Shown here one piece after another: positions 19,957 through 29,750 of a stretch of 64,000 nt of DNA; positions within the stretch are counted from its first letter, which is position 1, and every line of letters starts with the position of its first letter. The notes under the pieces are model-generated. The model saw nothing but the letters and a program-made list of their open reading frames with translations, did not search any database and had not been told where the DNA came from. Position numbers and translations under genes: made by a program. Source of the DNA: Gottfriedia acidiceleris (lineage in GTDB: Bacteria > Bacillota > Bacilli > Bacillales > Bacillaceae_G); the NCBI RefSeq assembly GCF_023115465.1, contig NZ_CP096034.1, positions 3,100,001-3,164,000 of the forward strand, written 5' to 3'.

Positions 19957-21158
19957 CTTTCTACCTCATTTAATAAGTGATGAACTTCAAGTAGTATTTC
20001 TTCTGCTACTTCTTTTTTACTCATTTTAGGCAGTGACTTAACTTCACCATTACGCTTAAAAATGGTTACAATATTCGTATCAGATCCAAAACCAGCCCCT
20101 GCTTTTGTTACATCATTAGCAACAATCATATCAGCATTTTTCTTTAAAAGTTTACTTTTTGCATACTCATCTACTTGATCAGTTTCTGCAGCAAACCCTA
20201 CTAAAATTTGATGTGTTTTATGTTGACCTAAAGTTAAAAGAATATCTTTCGTACGTTTAAAAGCAATTGAAAGATCACCATTAGCTTTTTTCACTTTTTG
20301 ATCATAAGTAATTGAAGGGGTGTAATCAGCAACTGCTGCTGTTTTTATGACAACATCCGCTTCATTATAATTAGACCAAATCGCTTCAAACATTTCCTCG
20401 GCTGACTCGGTTTGGATAAATTTACACCCTTTAGGTGGTGTTAAATTAGTTGGTCCAGAGACAAGAATTACTTCTGCTCCTAAAGAAACTGCAACTTCTG
20501 CAATACTATACCCCATCTTACCCGTTGAATGATTTGAAACAAAGCGAACCGGATCAATTTTTTCAACTGTTGGGCCAGCAGAAATAATAATTTTTTTACC
20601 TTTTAATAGACCAACCTCACTTTGGAAATGTTCATTCACGAATTGAACGATTTCTTCCGGCTCTGCTAATCTACCTTTTCCAACATAGCCACATGCTAAA
20701 TAACCTTCATTTGGCTCAATAAATCGATGACCAATCTCTTTCAATATGTTCATATTCCTTTGAACAATCGGATGGTTATACATATTAACATTCATAGCTG
20801 GTGCGATCCAAACTGGTTTTGTTGCAGCCAGTAATGTTGCCTGAATCATTTCATCTCCAAGACCATTTGCAAATTTTCCAATTGTATTAGCAGTTGCTGG
20901 AGCAACAATGATTAAATCAGGCCAATCACCTAAATCGATATGTGCAATTTTTGAACTATCTTTTTCATCAAAAGTATCTATATAAACATCATTTCTTGAT
21001 AAAGCTTGAAACGTTAAAGGTGTCACAAATTTAGTTGAGGAAGGGCTCATCATTACTTTAACGTCATATCCTGCTTGTACTAGTTTACTTGTAAGTGCTG
21101 CTGCTTTATAGACTGCAATTCCACCTGTAACACATAGGAGAATCCTTTTTTGTTCCAC
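19953..21158 (-). CDS. coaBC: Bifunctional phosphopantothenoylcysteine decarboxylase/synthetase
   Basis: Catalyses two steps of coenzyme A synthesis. The 401-aa protein has an N-terminal flavoprotein CoaC domain (GGIAVYKAA, catalytic region AHIDLGD, PAMNVNMYNHP, and ACGYVGKGRLAEP with its active-site Cys) and a C-terminal CoaB domain (from about residue 185; SAGPTVEKIDPVRF, AAVADY). GTG start with AAGGGTGAAGG upstream. First gene of the coaBC-priA-def-fmt-rsmB-rlmN-prpC-prkC-rsgA-rpe run. Confidence 0.97.
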   Translation of the reverse strand: MEQKRILLCVTGGIAVYKAAALTSKLVQAGYDVKVMMSPSSTKFVTPLTFQALSRNDVYIDTFDEKDSSKIAHIDLGDWPDLIIVAPATANTIGKFANGLGDEMIQATLLAATKPVWIAPAMNVNMYNHPIVQRNMNILKEIGHRFIEPNEGYLACGYVGKGRLAEPEEIVQFVNEHFQSEVGLLKGKKIIISAGPTVEKIDPVRFVSNHSTGKMGYSIAEVAVSLGAEVILVSGPTNLTPPKGCKFIQTESAEEMFEAIWSNYNEADVVIKTAAVADYTPSITYDQKVKKANGDLSIAFKRTKDILLTLGQHKTHQILVGFAAETDQVDEYAKSKLLKKNADMIVANDVTKAGAGFGSDTNIVTIFKRNGEVKSLPKMSKKEVAEEILLEVHHLLNEVER

Positions 21159-21392
21159 TCACCTTCACCCTTTCAAATTTTATTCTTTCTATGTAACATG
21201 TCAAAAAATAGGTCTTTTGGACGTTCTATGTCTAAGATACCACAAATATGATTGAATTAAATGTTATAGGCTTTTCTAAAAAAACTCTCCAATGAACTTA
21301 TCTTCAAAGTCATAAGCTTAGTTGTACTGATCCTTTTTTCGAAAGTAATGCTTTTCGTCGATTAAACTACTCGGTCATTTTATCACAAAAAT

Positions 21393-21501
21393 AAGACTGC
21401 CCCCATTTCTAATCACCACGAAACTTTTAGGAGAGGTGTTAAACACCACGTTGTCCTTTTTAGTCATATGGATAATTAGTAAATGCTTTGGGACAGCCTC
21501 A
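21393..21501. repeat. MITE-like intergenic repeat between rpoZ and coaBC
   Basis: Lies in the 358-bp gene-free gap 21159-21516. The ends are imperfect inverted repeats (AAGACTGCCCCC versus GAGGCTGTCCCA on the other strand), with a perfect 13-bp palindrome GGTGTTAAACACC in the middle (21435-21447). I recall similar blocks dispersed in Bacillus genomes. On the minus strand the inner end is followed by TTATTTTTG, so it may also serve as the rpoZ terminator. No transposase is encoded. Confidence 0.5.
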
Positions 21502-21516
21502 TCACACAGTTAAATA

Positions 21517-21729
21517 TTAATCTTCTTTAACGTCTTCAAGTTTTCTATAAGATAATAATCCAGCATTAATTTCTTCTAATGCTTTTCCTACAAATTTATC
21601 AGATACTGGTTTTTCAACACGAGTATCTTTATTTACTTGCATTTCGCGAGCTCGCTTTGAAGCAACTGTTACTAGCGTATATTTTGAGTCTAATTTTGTT
21701 AATAAACGGTCAATCGAAGGATATAACAT
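21517..21729 (-). CDS. rpoZ: RNA polymerase omega subunit
   Basis: A 70-aa protein starting [10 protein letters not shown] with the omega motif [13 protein letters not shown], which stabilises the beta-prime subunit. It lies 3 bp after gmk, the standard Bacillus pair. Confidence 0.95.
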   Translation of the reverse strand: MLYPSIDRLLTKLDSKYTLVTVASKRAREMQVNKDTRVEKPVSDKFVGKALEEINAGLLSYRKLEDVKED

Positions 21730-21732
21730 AGT

Positions 21733-22350
21733 TTATTCGGCCTCCATCATTCTTTTATAATAATTTGCAACTCGTTCACGTTTTAAATGTTCACTTAAAA
21801 TAATTGCTTTAATACGGTCACAAGCTAAATCAACTTGATCATTTTCAACTACATAATCGTAAGCATCCATCATTTCAATTTCTTCTTTTGCTGCATTCAT
21901 ACGATTCATAATGACATCTTCAGTTTCTGTACCTCTTGTTACAATTCTATTTTGTAATTCTCTCATACTTGGAGGGGCTAAGAAAATAAAAATCCCTTCT
22001 GGAAAGGCTTTTTTTACTTGCAGGGCACCTTGAACTTCAATTTCTAGGAAAATGTCTTTTCCTTCGCTTACTGTTTTTTCAACATAATCAATTGGTGTTC
22101 CATAGTAATTACCTACAAACTCTGCCCACTCAAGAAACTTATTTTCACTTATTTTCTGTTTGAAATCTTCTTTTGATGTAAAGAAATAATCTACTCCATG
22201 TACTTCACCTTCACGAGGATTTCTTGTCGTCATCGAAATACTATATTGAAGATCTAAATCCTTATTATCAAAAATAGCTTTCCGCACCGTACCCTTACCT
22301 ACTCCTGATGGACCAGAAAGTACGATTAATAAGCCTCTTTCATGCCTCAT
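21733..22350 (-). CDS. gmk: Guanylate kinase
   Basis: Phosphorylates GMP to GDP. The 205-aa protein has the P-loop [10 protein letters not shown] (about residues 12-21), the GMP-binding segment [15 protein letters not shown] and the LID region. In most Bacillus genomes remA directly precedes gmk; here the 153 bp upstream contains no such frame. GAAGGGTAGGG precedes the ATG. Confidence 0.97.
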   Translation of the reverse strand: MRHERGLLIVLSGPSGVGKGTVRKAIFDNKDLDLQYSISMTTRNPREGEVHGVDYFFTSKEDFKQKISENKFLEWAEFVGNYYGTPIDYVEKTVSEGKDIFLEIEVQGALQVKKAFPEGIFIFLAPPSMRELQNRIVTRGTETEDVIMNRMNAAKEEIEMMDAYDYVVENDQVDLACDRIKAIILSEHLKRERVANYYKRMMEAE

Positions 22351-22503
22351 TTATGACCCTACCCTTCTAATTCTAGACAGTTTAATTTATTAAAGGTCAA
22401 TCTATTGTTACTTCTTGTGTGTCAGAGTCAATTAATAAAAATTAATTAGTCTTCTACTTCACATTGTTACCGGACCTTTGCAACTATAAACAAATCTTTT
22501 ACA

Positions 22504-23373
22504 TTATTCAATATTTTGAACTTGCTCTCTAATTTTTTCAAGATTATTTTTAATTTCAACAACTTGTTTAGAAATATCTAATGAGTTTGCTTTAGAACCA
22601 ATCGTATTCACTTCTCGATTCATTTCTTGTACGATGAAATCTAATTTCCGCCCAATTGATTCTTTTATTTGTAAAGTTTCATTAAACAATTCTAAATGAC
22701 TAGTTAGTCGAACTAATTCTTCTGATATGTCACATCGATCCGCAAAGAGCATAATTTCTGTTAATAATCTTTGCTCATCAACCGCTGTTAATTCAACTTC
22801 CGCTAATTTAGATTGAAGTTTTTCACGATATGATTTCAAAACAAGAGGAGAATGAACAGTAATCTGTTTTTTACATTCTTCAATTGCTGTTAATCTTTCT
22901 ATTAAATCTTTTTTAAGCTGTCCACCTTCTTTGCACTTAACATCAAAAAATTGCTGACATGCATTTTCAGTAGTCTTTAATAATAATTCTTCAAAATTAT
23001 CATTGATTTGTTCTACTTCACTTACTGTAGTAACTTCAGGTAGCTTTAATAAATCAATCGGATTATAAAAAGATTTATTTTGCTCTTCACGTGAAAGATG
23101 TTCAATCGCTTTTTTATATTGTTGAATTAAGCCTTCATCTATTTGTAATGTACGTTGTAATAAGCCCTCAATTGTAACAAAAACTTCAACTCGACCTCGA
23201 CTAGTATACTCAGCTACAATTTTCTTAATTGCATCTTCATATGCTAATAATTGCCTCGGCATTCGAACGATTGTCTCTAAGTATCGATGATTCACTGCTT
23301 TCATTTCAATATGTATTTTGTACTGTTCATTTGACAAAATGGCTTTACCATATCCTGTCATACTTACGACCAT
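22504..23373 (-). CDS. yicC: YicC family endoribonuclease (YloC)
   Basis: The 289-aa protein starts MVVSMTGYGKA and ends with the DUF1732 domain (about residues 205-289; RKLDFIVQEMNREVNTIGSKA), the YicC family pattern. E. coli YicC is an endoribonuclease acting on small RNA; the role in Bacillus is less clear. The middle is predicted to be strongly helical. In Bacillus remA normally follows; here gmk follows after 153 bp. Confidence 0.93.
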   Translation of the reverse strand: MVVSMTGYGKAILSNEQYKIHIEMKAVNHRYLETIVRMPRQLLAYEDAIKKIVAEYTSRGRVEVFVTIEGLLQRTLQIDEGLIQQYKKAIEHLSREEQNKSFYNPIDLLKLPEVTTVSEVEQINDNFEELLLKTTENACQQFFDVKCKEGGQLKKDLIERLTAIEECKKQITVHSPLVLKSYREKLQSKLAEVELTAVDEQRLLTEIMLFADRCDISEELVRLTSHLELFNETLQIKESIGRKLDFIVQEMNREVNTIGSKANSLDISKQVVEIKNNLEKIREQVQNIE

Positions 23374-23444
23374 TGTTCCACTTCCAATACACTAATGTTC
23401 TCTCTAATTTATTTCCCAAATTTCATTCAATATGTAAAAGAGAA

Positions 23445-23473
23445 AAGGTAATAGAGCATACCTCTACTACCTT
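23445..23473 (-). terminator. Terminator after the Ca2+ ATPase gene
   Basis: Arms AAGGTAATAGAG and CTCTACTACCTT (one mismatch) followed by TTCTCTTTT on the minus strand, about 50 bp after the ATPase stop. Confidence 0.75.
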
Positions 23474-23520
23474 AAGGAATTATAACATATTTTAAATTGG
23501 TTATCCATTTTGTTCGTAAA

Positions 23521-26193
23521 TTATTTTTTCTTAGTAAATAATGCTCCTGCAAGCATAAAAGTTGGAATTGATGATAGACCTCCTATTAAGAACCAATCTC
23601 TAGGCACAATCGGAATCGTTTTAAAAATAGGTTGTAATGGTGGGTAGTAAATAACAATTAACATTAATAGCATTGAAACGATCACAGCACCTATCAAATA
23701 TAAATTTCCAAATACATTTCGATGGAAAATTGAACGTTCACTTCTACAATCAAATACATGAATTAATTGTGCTAAAACTAATGTAGAGAATGCTACCGTT
23801 TGTGCGTATTCTAGTTGATTCGGATGTTGATTATACGAAATAATGAAGGCTAATAGTGTAACAAATCCAATTAAAAAACCTCTTGAAATAATTTTCCATC
23901 CTAATCCTCTTGCAAAAATACCTTCTGTTAATGAACGAGGACTTCTTTTCATTACATCATCCTCAGCTGAATCAACACCTAATGCCATTGCAGGTAAACC
24001 ATCAGTCACTAGATTTACCCATAGAATTTGTACTGGAACAAGAGGTAGCGGTAAGGCTAATAACATTGCAAACAACATAACTAAAATTTCACCAACATTT
24101 GAAGCTAATAAATAACGAATAAATTTACGAATATTACTATAAATATTGCGACCTTCTTTAATTGCTGATTTGATTGTTGCAAAATTATCATCAAGTAATA
24201 CTAACGATGAAGCTTCTTTTGCTACATCTGTACCAGTAATCCCCATTGAAATTCCAATATCCGCTGCTTTAATGGCTGGTGCATCATTAACGCCATCACC
24301 TGTCATTGCTACAATATGTCCATTCGCTTGAAGTGCTTTAACAATTTTCAATTTATGTTCAGGTGAAACTCGGGCAAATACAGCAGCATCTTCAACAAAT
24401 TCCTGAATCTGCTCTACAGAAAGTGCATCTAATTCTTTTCCTTCTACTACTCTACCGTTATCTCTTAAGATTCCTAGTTTTCTAGCAATACTAGAAGCTG
24501 TTAACTTATGATCCCCAGTAATCATAACCGTTCGAATACCAGCTTCTTTACATTCTTGAACAGCTTGTGCAACTTCTGCTCTAGGTGGGTCAATCATCCC
24601 TTGTAAACCAATAAAAGTTAAATTACTTTCGAGATTCCTTTCATCAATGATCGAATTTGGATTCAATGGTTTAAACGCAATCGCAATCGTACGAAGTGCA
24701 TTATTTGCATATGTTTCGATGATACTTTCAACTGAATTTTGTCTAAACGTATTTAATTGTTCTTCTCTTTCATGCCATAAAATTGTATTACATTTTGAAA
24801 GTAAGACGTCTGGTGCACCCTTAGTAATTACAAATTGTTCACCTGATCGATTTTTTACAACGACAGACATCATTTTCCGTGTACTATCAAAAGGAAGCTC
24901 ATGTATTCTAGTAAAATGTGAATTTACGTATTCACGATCGATCCCAGCTTTATAACCTGCAACAACAATTGCACCTTCAGTAGGGTCACCATCTAGTACG
25001 ATTTCTTTTTTCTTTTGAATTAATTGTGCATCACTACAAATAGATCCGAATACAAGAGTTTGAAATAATTGTTTATTTAAAGTTGGATTAATCGTTCTCT
25101 CTTTGTTCGTAAATTCTCCGTTGATTGCATATCCGTTTCCAGATACTTCATAACTAGATCCGCCCGACCAAATATTTGTAACAGTCATTTTGTTCTCTGT
25201 CATAGTCCCTGTTTTATCTGAACAAATGACTGAAGCACAACCTAATGTTTCAACCGCTTGAAGCTTTCGAACAATTGCTTTCTTTTTAATCATCCGTTGC
25301 ACACCAAGTGATAAAGCAACCGTTACAATTGCTGGCAAGCCTTCTGGAATCGCGGCAACTGCAAGTGACACACCCGCTAAAAACATATGATATAATTCAT
25401 TTCCTTGATAAACACCGATAAATACAACTAAAGCAGTTAAAAATAATGCTAGTACAATCAATATTTTACCTAATTGTTCTAATCGTCTTTGTAAAGGTGT
25501 AACAATGGTTTCTGTATTTTGAAGTAAATTCGCAATTTGCCCCATTGCTGTTTTCATTCCTGTAGATACAACGACACCTTTACCATTTCCACGCGTAACG
25601 AGTGTTCCCATAAAGCCCATATTATCTTGATCACCAATACCAATATCATCGGCCTGAATTGATTCAAATCTTTTTTGAACCGGAACAGATTCACCTGTTA
25701 GCGCTGATTCTTCTATGTATAAACTTGATGCTTCGATTATGCGAATATCAGCACCAATCCGATCGCCACTTGAAAACTTAATAATATCTCCAACAACTAA
25801 ATCTTTTGAAGGTAGCTTAACAAATTGCCCATCACGCATAACATTTACTTGTGGAGCGGCCAATTCTTTCAAAGCTTCTAATGATCTCTCTGCCTTAGCT
25901 TCTTGAAAATATCCTAAAATCCCGTTAATTAATACAATCGCCATAATCGCAACTGCATCTACTACTTCCTTTAAAAAGATTGATATAATCGTTGCGCCTA
26001 AGAGTACAAATACCATAAAATCATTAAACTGATTTAAAAATAAAACGAGTTTGGAAGTTTTCTCTGATTCCTTTAACTCATTTGCCCCAAAAGTTGCTCG
26101 CCTTTTCTTTACCTCCTCATCAGTTAAACCGGAGGAAACATTTGTATTCGTTACTTGCATGACTTCTTCCGCTCTCATCCGATAAAAATTCAT
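23521..26193 (-). CDS. yloB: P-type calcium-transporting ATPase (YloB-like)
   Basis: A P2A-type ATPase expected to export Ca2+; B. subtilis YloB is linked to spore germination and heat resistance. The 890-aa protein has the phosphorylation motif DKTGT (about residue 330), TGES of the actuator domain, GDGVNDAP of the P-domain, the PEGLPA motif in M4, and about ten membrane segments. ATG at 26193 is chosen over an in-frame GTG at 26205 because of AGGGG spacing and because the length then equals the B. subtilis protein. Confidence 0.94.
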   Translation of the reverse strand: MNFYRMRAEEVMQVTNTNVSSGLTDEEVKKRRATFGANELKESEKTSKLVLFLNQFNDFMVFVLLGATIISIFLKEVVDAVAIMAIVLINGILGYFQEAKAERSLEALKELAAPQVNVMRDGQFVKLPSKDLVVGDIIKFSSGDRIGADIRIIEASSLYIEESALTGESVPVQKRFESIQADDIGIGDQDNMGFMGTLVTRGNGKGVVVSTGMKTAMGQIANLLQNTETIVTPLQRRLEQLGKILIVLALFLTALVVFIGVYQGNELYHMFLAGVSLAVAAIPEGLPAIVTVALSLGVQRMIKKKAIVRKLQAVETLGCASVICSDKTGTMTENKMTVTNIWSGGSSYEVSGNGYAINGEFTNKERTINPTLNKQLFQTLVFGSICSDAQLIQKKKEIVLDGDPTEGAIVVAGYKAGIDREYVNSHFTRIHELPFDSTRKMMSVVVKNRSGEQFVITKGAPDVLLSKCNTILWHEREEQLNTFRQNSVESIIETYANNALRTIAIAFKPLNPNSIIDERNLESNLTFIGLQGMIDPPRAEVAQAVQECKEAGIRTVMITGDHKLTASSIARKLGILRDNGRVVEGKELDALSVEQIQEFVEDAAVFARVSPEHKLKIVKALQANGHIVAMTGDGVNDAPAIKAADIGISMGITGTDVAKEASSLVLLDDNFATIKSAIKEGRNIYSNIRKFIRYLLASNVGEILVMLFAMLLALPLPLVPVQILWVNLVTDGLPAMALGVDSAEDDVMKRSPRSLTEGIFARGLGWKIISRGFLIGFVTLLAFIISYNQHPNQLEYAQTVAFSTLVLAQLIHVFDCRSERSIFHRNVFGNLYLIGAVIVSMLLMLIVIYYPPLQPIFKTIPIVPRDWFLIGGLSSIPTFMLAGALFTKKK

Positions 26194-26748
26194 ACCCGCG
26201 TTCACCCCTAATTAAACATTAGGTAAGTTGTCCCCCTTACCTCTCATAAAAGCATATTCAGACTCGTCCAAATAAATGATATAATGATGAAAATAAATCT
26301 AGCTTTTAACTAATAGAACTGTGACAAGACTAATCAAGATATTGTATGATTGAATTCCATGAGAAATTTCTTGATTGTTTATTTAATGGATATGAGCTAA
26401 TTTAAGAATTATGTTGATTTAAGAAATATATTGAATGTAATTAGAAGTTAATTGGAACTTTAGGTTCATAATTAGGGGGAAAACTTAAATAAACATAGTT
26501 TCATTTAATATTTTGAATAGTATTTAGAGAAGTTGATTGGAACTAAAAGGGTGCTCGACACCTAGGGGATATGCGGGAAGGTTGAGACCACCCCACAGGA
26601 GCAAACGCGACGAGCAGTCTCAACTCACGCCCCATGGAAAACAGGCATCCTACAGTGAAAATCAACGTTCTCTTTATAAGATATTAATTCACATTTATCT
26701 TAATATTAATTTTAAAAATAGTGTTTTAAAGAGTAGGACGTGATACAT
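26194..26748. other. Gene-free gap between the Ca2+ ATPase and rqcH
   Basis: About 555 bp between two divergent genes. It must contain both promoters. The only other recognisable structure is the GC-richer Bacillus repeat at 26530-26672. A short open frame across the repeat has no coding features and is rejected. Confidence 0.6.
26530..26672. repeat. Bacillus-type dispersed intergenic repeat (about 140 bp)
   Basis: The block begins AGTTGATTGGAAC, runs through GTGCTCGACACC, ATGCGGG, CCCCACAGGAGCAAACGCGA and CGAGCAGTCTCAACTC, and ends GAAAATCAACGTTC. This is a degenerate copy of a repeat I know from intergenic DNA of many Bacillus species. Its ends (TTGATT/AATCAA) and inner segments can pair into a long hairpin. 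Its GC content is far above the flanks. Confidence 0.7.
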
Positions 26749-28449
26749 ATGTCTTTTGACGGACTTTTTACAGGAGCTATGACAAACGAAGTAGCTTCTA
26801 AACTAACAACTGGAAGAATATCAAAAATTGTACAACCAAGTAACTATGAAGTACTACTTACTGTGAGAGCAAATGGTGCCAATTATAAACTAATATTAAG
26901 CGCTCACCCTAGTTACGCAAGATTCCATTTTACAAATCAAAACTATGATACTCCATCAGAACCATCAATGTTTACAATGCTTTTAAGAAAACATTTAAAT
27001 GGTGGGATCATTGAAAGCATTACGCAGTTAGAACATGAACGAATCGTTACCATTAAAGTTCGTAGTAGAAATGAAATTGGCGATGAACAATACCGAACAT
27101 TGATCATTGAACTAATGGGTAGACATAGTAATATCCTTTTAATTGATGAAGAAAAACAAATAATATTAGACAGTATAAAGCATGTTCCGATGGCTGTTAA
27201 TCGTCATCGAATCGTACAACCCGGTGCTACTTATATTTCTCCTCCTAATCAAGAAAAACATGATCCATTTCATGTCACTTCCAAAGAGGAGTTTAATCAA
27301 ATGATTACTCAAAGTGATCAATCACCATCCGAAGCAATTGTTCAACATTTCTCCGGAATCTCTCCATTACTCGCAAATGAAATTGTCTATAATGGAAAAG
27401 AAGATGTGTATAATTCGTTTAAAACAATCATGAATGAAATACAATTAAAAAAGTTTACTCCTTCACTTTTCCGCTTAGAATCGAGAGAACTGTTTTATTT
27501 CATAAATTTATCTCACTTACAAGGTGAACAAACTATTTTCGACAGCTTAAGTGAGCTATTAGATGTTTATTACTTTGGTAAAGCTGAACGAGACCGTGTA
27601 AAACAACAAAGCGGAGATTTAGAAAAACTGTTACAAAATGAACTGACAAAAAACAAGAAAAAAATTAAAAAGTTACACAAAAGTCTTGAAGATACTGATA
27701 AAGCAGATAAAATTCAGTTACAAGGCGAATTGCTTACTGCAAATATGTTTGCAGTACAAAAAGGTATGAAAGAAATTGAAGTAATTAATTACTATGACGA
27801 AAATGGTGCTACAGTGGTCATTCCTTTATCGCCATTAAAAACTCCTTCTGAAAATGCACAAGCTTATTTCACCAAATATACTAAGCTTAAAAATTCAGTT
27901 GCACATATTGAAGAACAAATTAAATTAACAAAAGAAGAAAATGATTATTTAGAGACAGTTATTCAGCAAATCGAGTCTGCTTCACCACGCGATTTAGAAG
28001 AAATTAGAGAAGAACTAGTGGAAACGGGTTATATAAAAAAGAAAAAATCGAAAAAAGCCCAAAAGTCTAACAAACAAAAAGTAACATTAGATGAATATAT
28101 CTCTACTACGGGTGAACCATTATTAGTCGGTAAAAATAATAAACAAAATGATTATTTAACAAATAAACTTGCGAGTAGAGACGAGCTTTGGTTTCATACA
28201 AAAGATATCCCGGGTTCCCATGTTGTCATTCGTGCTAAGGATCCTAGTGAAACTGCAATAAAAGAAGCAGCTATTATTGCTGCATATTTTAGTAAAGCAC
28301 GTCAATCAAGCTCAGTCCCTGTTGATTACACAGAAATTCGCCATGTTAAAAAACCAAATGGTTCCAAACCAGGTTTTGTCATATATGAACAAAACAATAC
28401 AGTTTATGTAACACCTGATGAAGAACTTGTTTTAAAATTGAAGAAATAA
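26749..28449 (+). CDS. rqcH: Ribosome quality control protein RqcH (NFACT family)
   Basis: RqcH binds stalled 50S-peptidyl-tRNA complexes and adds C-terminal alanine tails that mark nascent chains for degradation. The 566-aa protein has NFACT-N (start MSFDGLFTGAMTNEV; ELMGRHSNILLI near residue 120), a central helical coiled coil (about 285-430) and NFACT-R (ELWFHTKDIPGSHVVI near 480). Older annotation calls it fibronectin-binding. ATG at 26749 is preferred to the GTG at 26740 because TAGGAC lies 9 nt upstream. Confidence 0.95.
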   Translation: MSFDGLFTGAMTNEVASKLTTGRISKIVQPSNYEVLLTVRANGANYKLILSAHPSYARFHFTNQNYDTPSEPSMFTMLLRKHLNGGIIESITQLEHERIVTIKVRSRNEIGDEQYRTLIIELMGRHSNILLIDEEKQIILDSIKHVPMAVNRHRIVQPGATYISPPNQEKHDPFHVTSKEEFNQMITQSDQSPSEAIVQHFSGISPLLANEIVYNGKEDVYNSFKTIMNEIQLKKFTPSLFRLESRELFYFINLSHLQGEQTIFDSLSELLDVYYFGKAERDRVKQQSGDLEKLLQNELTKNKKKIKKLHKSLEDTDKADKIQLQGELLTANMFAVQKGMKEIEVINYYDENGATVVIPLSPLKTPSENAQAYFTKYTKLKNSVAHIEEQIKLTKEENDYLETVIQQIESASPRDLEEIREELVETGYIKKKKSKKAQKSNKQKVTLDEYISTTGEPLLVGKNNKQNDYLTNKLASRDELWFHTKDIPGSHVVIRAKDPSETAIKEAAIIAAYFSKARQSSSVPVDYTEIRHVKKPNGSKPGFVIYEQNNTVYVTPDEELVLKLKK

Positions 28450-28480
28450 AAAATGGTGCCTATAAAGGGCACCATTTTTC
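28448..28480 (+). terminator. Terminator after rqcH
   Basis: AAAAAATGGTGCC/GGCACCATTTTT hairpin with 7-nt loop and T-run, overlapping the rqcH stop. Confidence 0.92.
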
Positions 28481-28567
28481 ATGCTGTTGAAAAAATACCT
28501 TGTCAATTAATTATTAAATTTTCGTAAAAATAATTTTTACCAATTAAATACAACCTCCCCCTATTAA

Positions 28568-28598
28568 TAAAAAAGATAAGCTAAAATTTAGCTTACCT
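28568..28598 (-). terminator. Terminator after racE
   Basis: AT-rich hairpin (GATAAGCTAAA/TTTAGCTTACC) with a T-run on the minus strand directly after the racE stop. Confidence 0.75.
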
Positions 28599-28599
28599 C

Positions 28600-29373
28600 T
28601 TATCTTTCATTTTGTAAGTAGCTTAACGCCTGTTTTGTCTTCTCAATATATTCTATGTCATTATTCGAACACATAAATTTGACATTTGTTTGACCAGTTT
28701 CATTTAATTGGCCATTTTCTCCAAGTAGTTGGATTAATCTTTTTACCGTACCATTACTTCCATCAACAATTTGAACATCTTCAGGTAAAATCTTTTGTAA
28801 AATGTTTTTATAAAATGGATAATGAGTACAACCTAAAACAATTGTTCCATATTGGTCAATATTAAATAATGAAAGTTTACTTTTAAAATAATCAATCATA
28901 AAATTTTCATCAAAATTTAATTCCTCACAATAATGAACAAGCTCGGGTAAAGGCAATGAGTCTACAATACTTAGATCGTCCACCCTAGATATAAGCTCAT
29001 TATACTTTGTCTGCTTTAACGTAAGTGGCGTCGCAAAAACTAATACTCTCTTACCAGTTGTTCTGTTCATTTCAACAGCTGGTTTTACAGCTGGTTCCAT
29101 ACCGATAATTGGGAAATCATACATTTCTCTCAATTCATTTACTGCAATACTAGTCGCCGTATTACATGCAATTACAAGTGCTTTTACATCTTCTTTAATA
29201 ATCATTTCAACAGACTTTTTTACAAATGCACTTACTTCTTCCTTCGACTTTGTACCATAAGGAACATGAAGAGTATCAGCAAAATATAAAAAATCTTCAT
29301 TTGGTAATTTTTCCAGTGCCTCATTTAAGACAGTTAACCCACCAATTCCTGAGTCAAAAAAAGCTATTCTCAT
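28600..29373 (-). CDS. racE: Glutamate racemase
   Basis: Makes D-glutamate for peptidoglycan. The 257-aa protein has FFDSGIGGLTV at the N-terminus and both catalytic cysteines, in VIACNTATS and VLGCTHYPF. It lies just after the rqcH terminator. In B. subtilis racE is located elsewhere, so this position is specific to this lineage. TAGGTG precedes the ATG. It could equally be named murI. Confidence 0.95.
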   Translation of the reverse strand: MRIAFFDSGIGGLTVLNEALEKLPNEDFLYFADTLHVPYGTKSKEEVSAFVKKSVEMIIKEDVKALVIACNTATSIAVNELREMYDFPIIGMEPAVKPAVEMNRTTGKRVLVFATPLTLKQTKYNELISRVDDLSIVDSLPLPELVHYCEELNFDENFMIDYFKSKLSLFNIDQYGTIVLGCTHYPFYKNILQKILPEDVQIVDGSNGTVKRLIQLLGENGQLNETGQTNVKFMCSNNDIEYIEKTKQALSYLQNER

Positions 29374-29750
29374 TTCAATTCACCTAATAATTTTAATTTA
29401 ATGAAGTCATTTGTGAAAGTGTCTACAAATTATACCATTACTCAATAAGGACAAACTTTTACAAATATATAATACTAAATTAACCTAATTATGGATGAAT
29501 GTAAACTTTTCAGAAAATAGTTAACTCGTAAAGTGATTATTCGCATTTCTTGTCAAGCTTGCTAAACCCATATTTCACGCTATTCCCTAGAAATTACGGC
29601 AGCCTTAAAGAATACCGCGGTTTTTATATATTTTAATAATATGAATTTATACCATTTATTTTCAACAATCACAATTATGCTTTAATCAGACAAAATTTAT
29701 TTTATAATGAAGTACATGGTTCATAGATCAAATACAAGGTGGTTAGTTAA
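29374..29750. other. Gene-free gap racE/Nudix
   Basis: 377 bp between divergent genes. Strongly AT-rich. I see no RNA gene, repeat or clear operator; it presumably holds both promoters. Confidence 0.5.

Noticed and set aside
22351-22503. A decayed remA between yicC and gmk
   Set aside because: The minus-strand translation shows no RemA-like segment in any frame and the gap is too short.
26537-26743. A plus-strand open frame across the repeat upstream of rqcH
   Set aside because: It is translated repeat DNA with no start signal.
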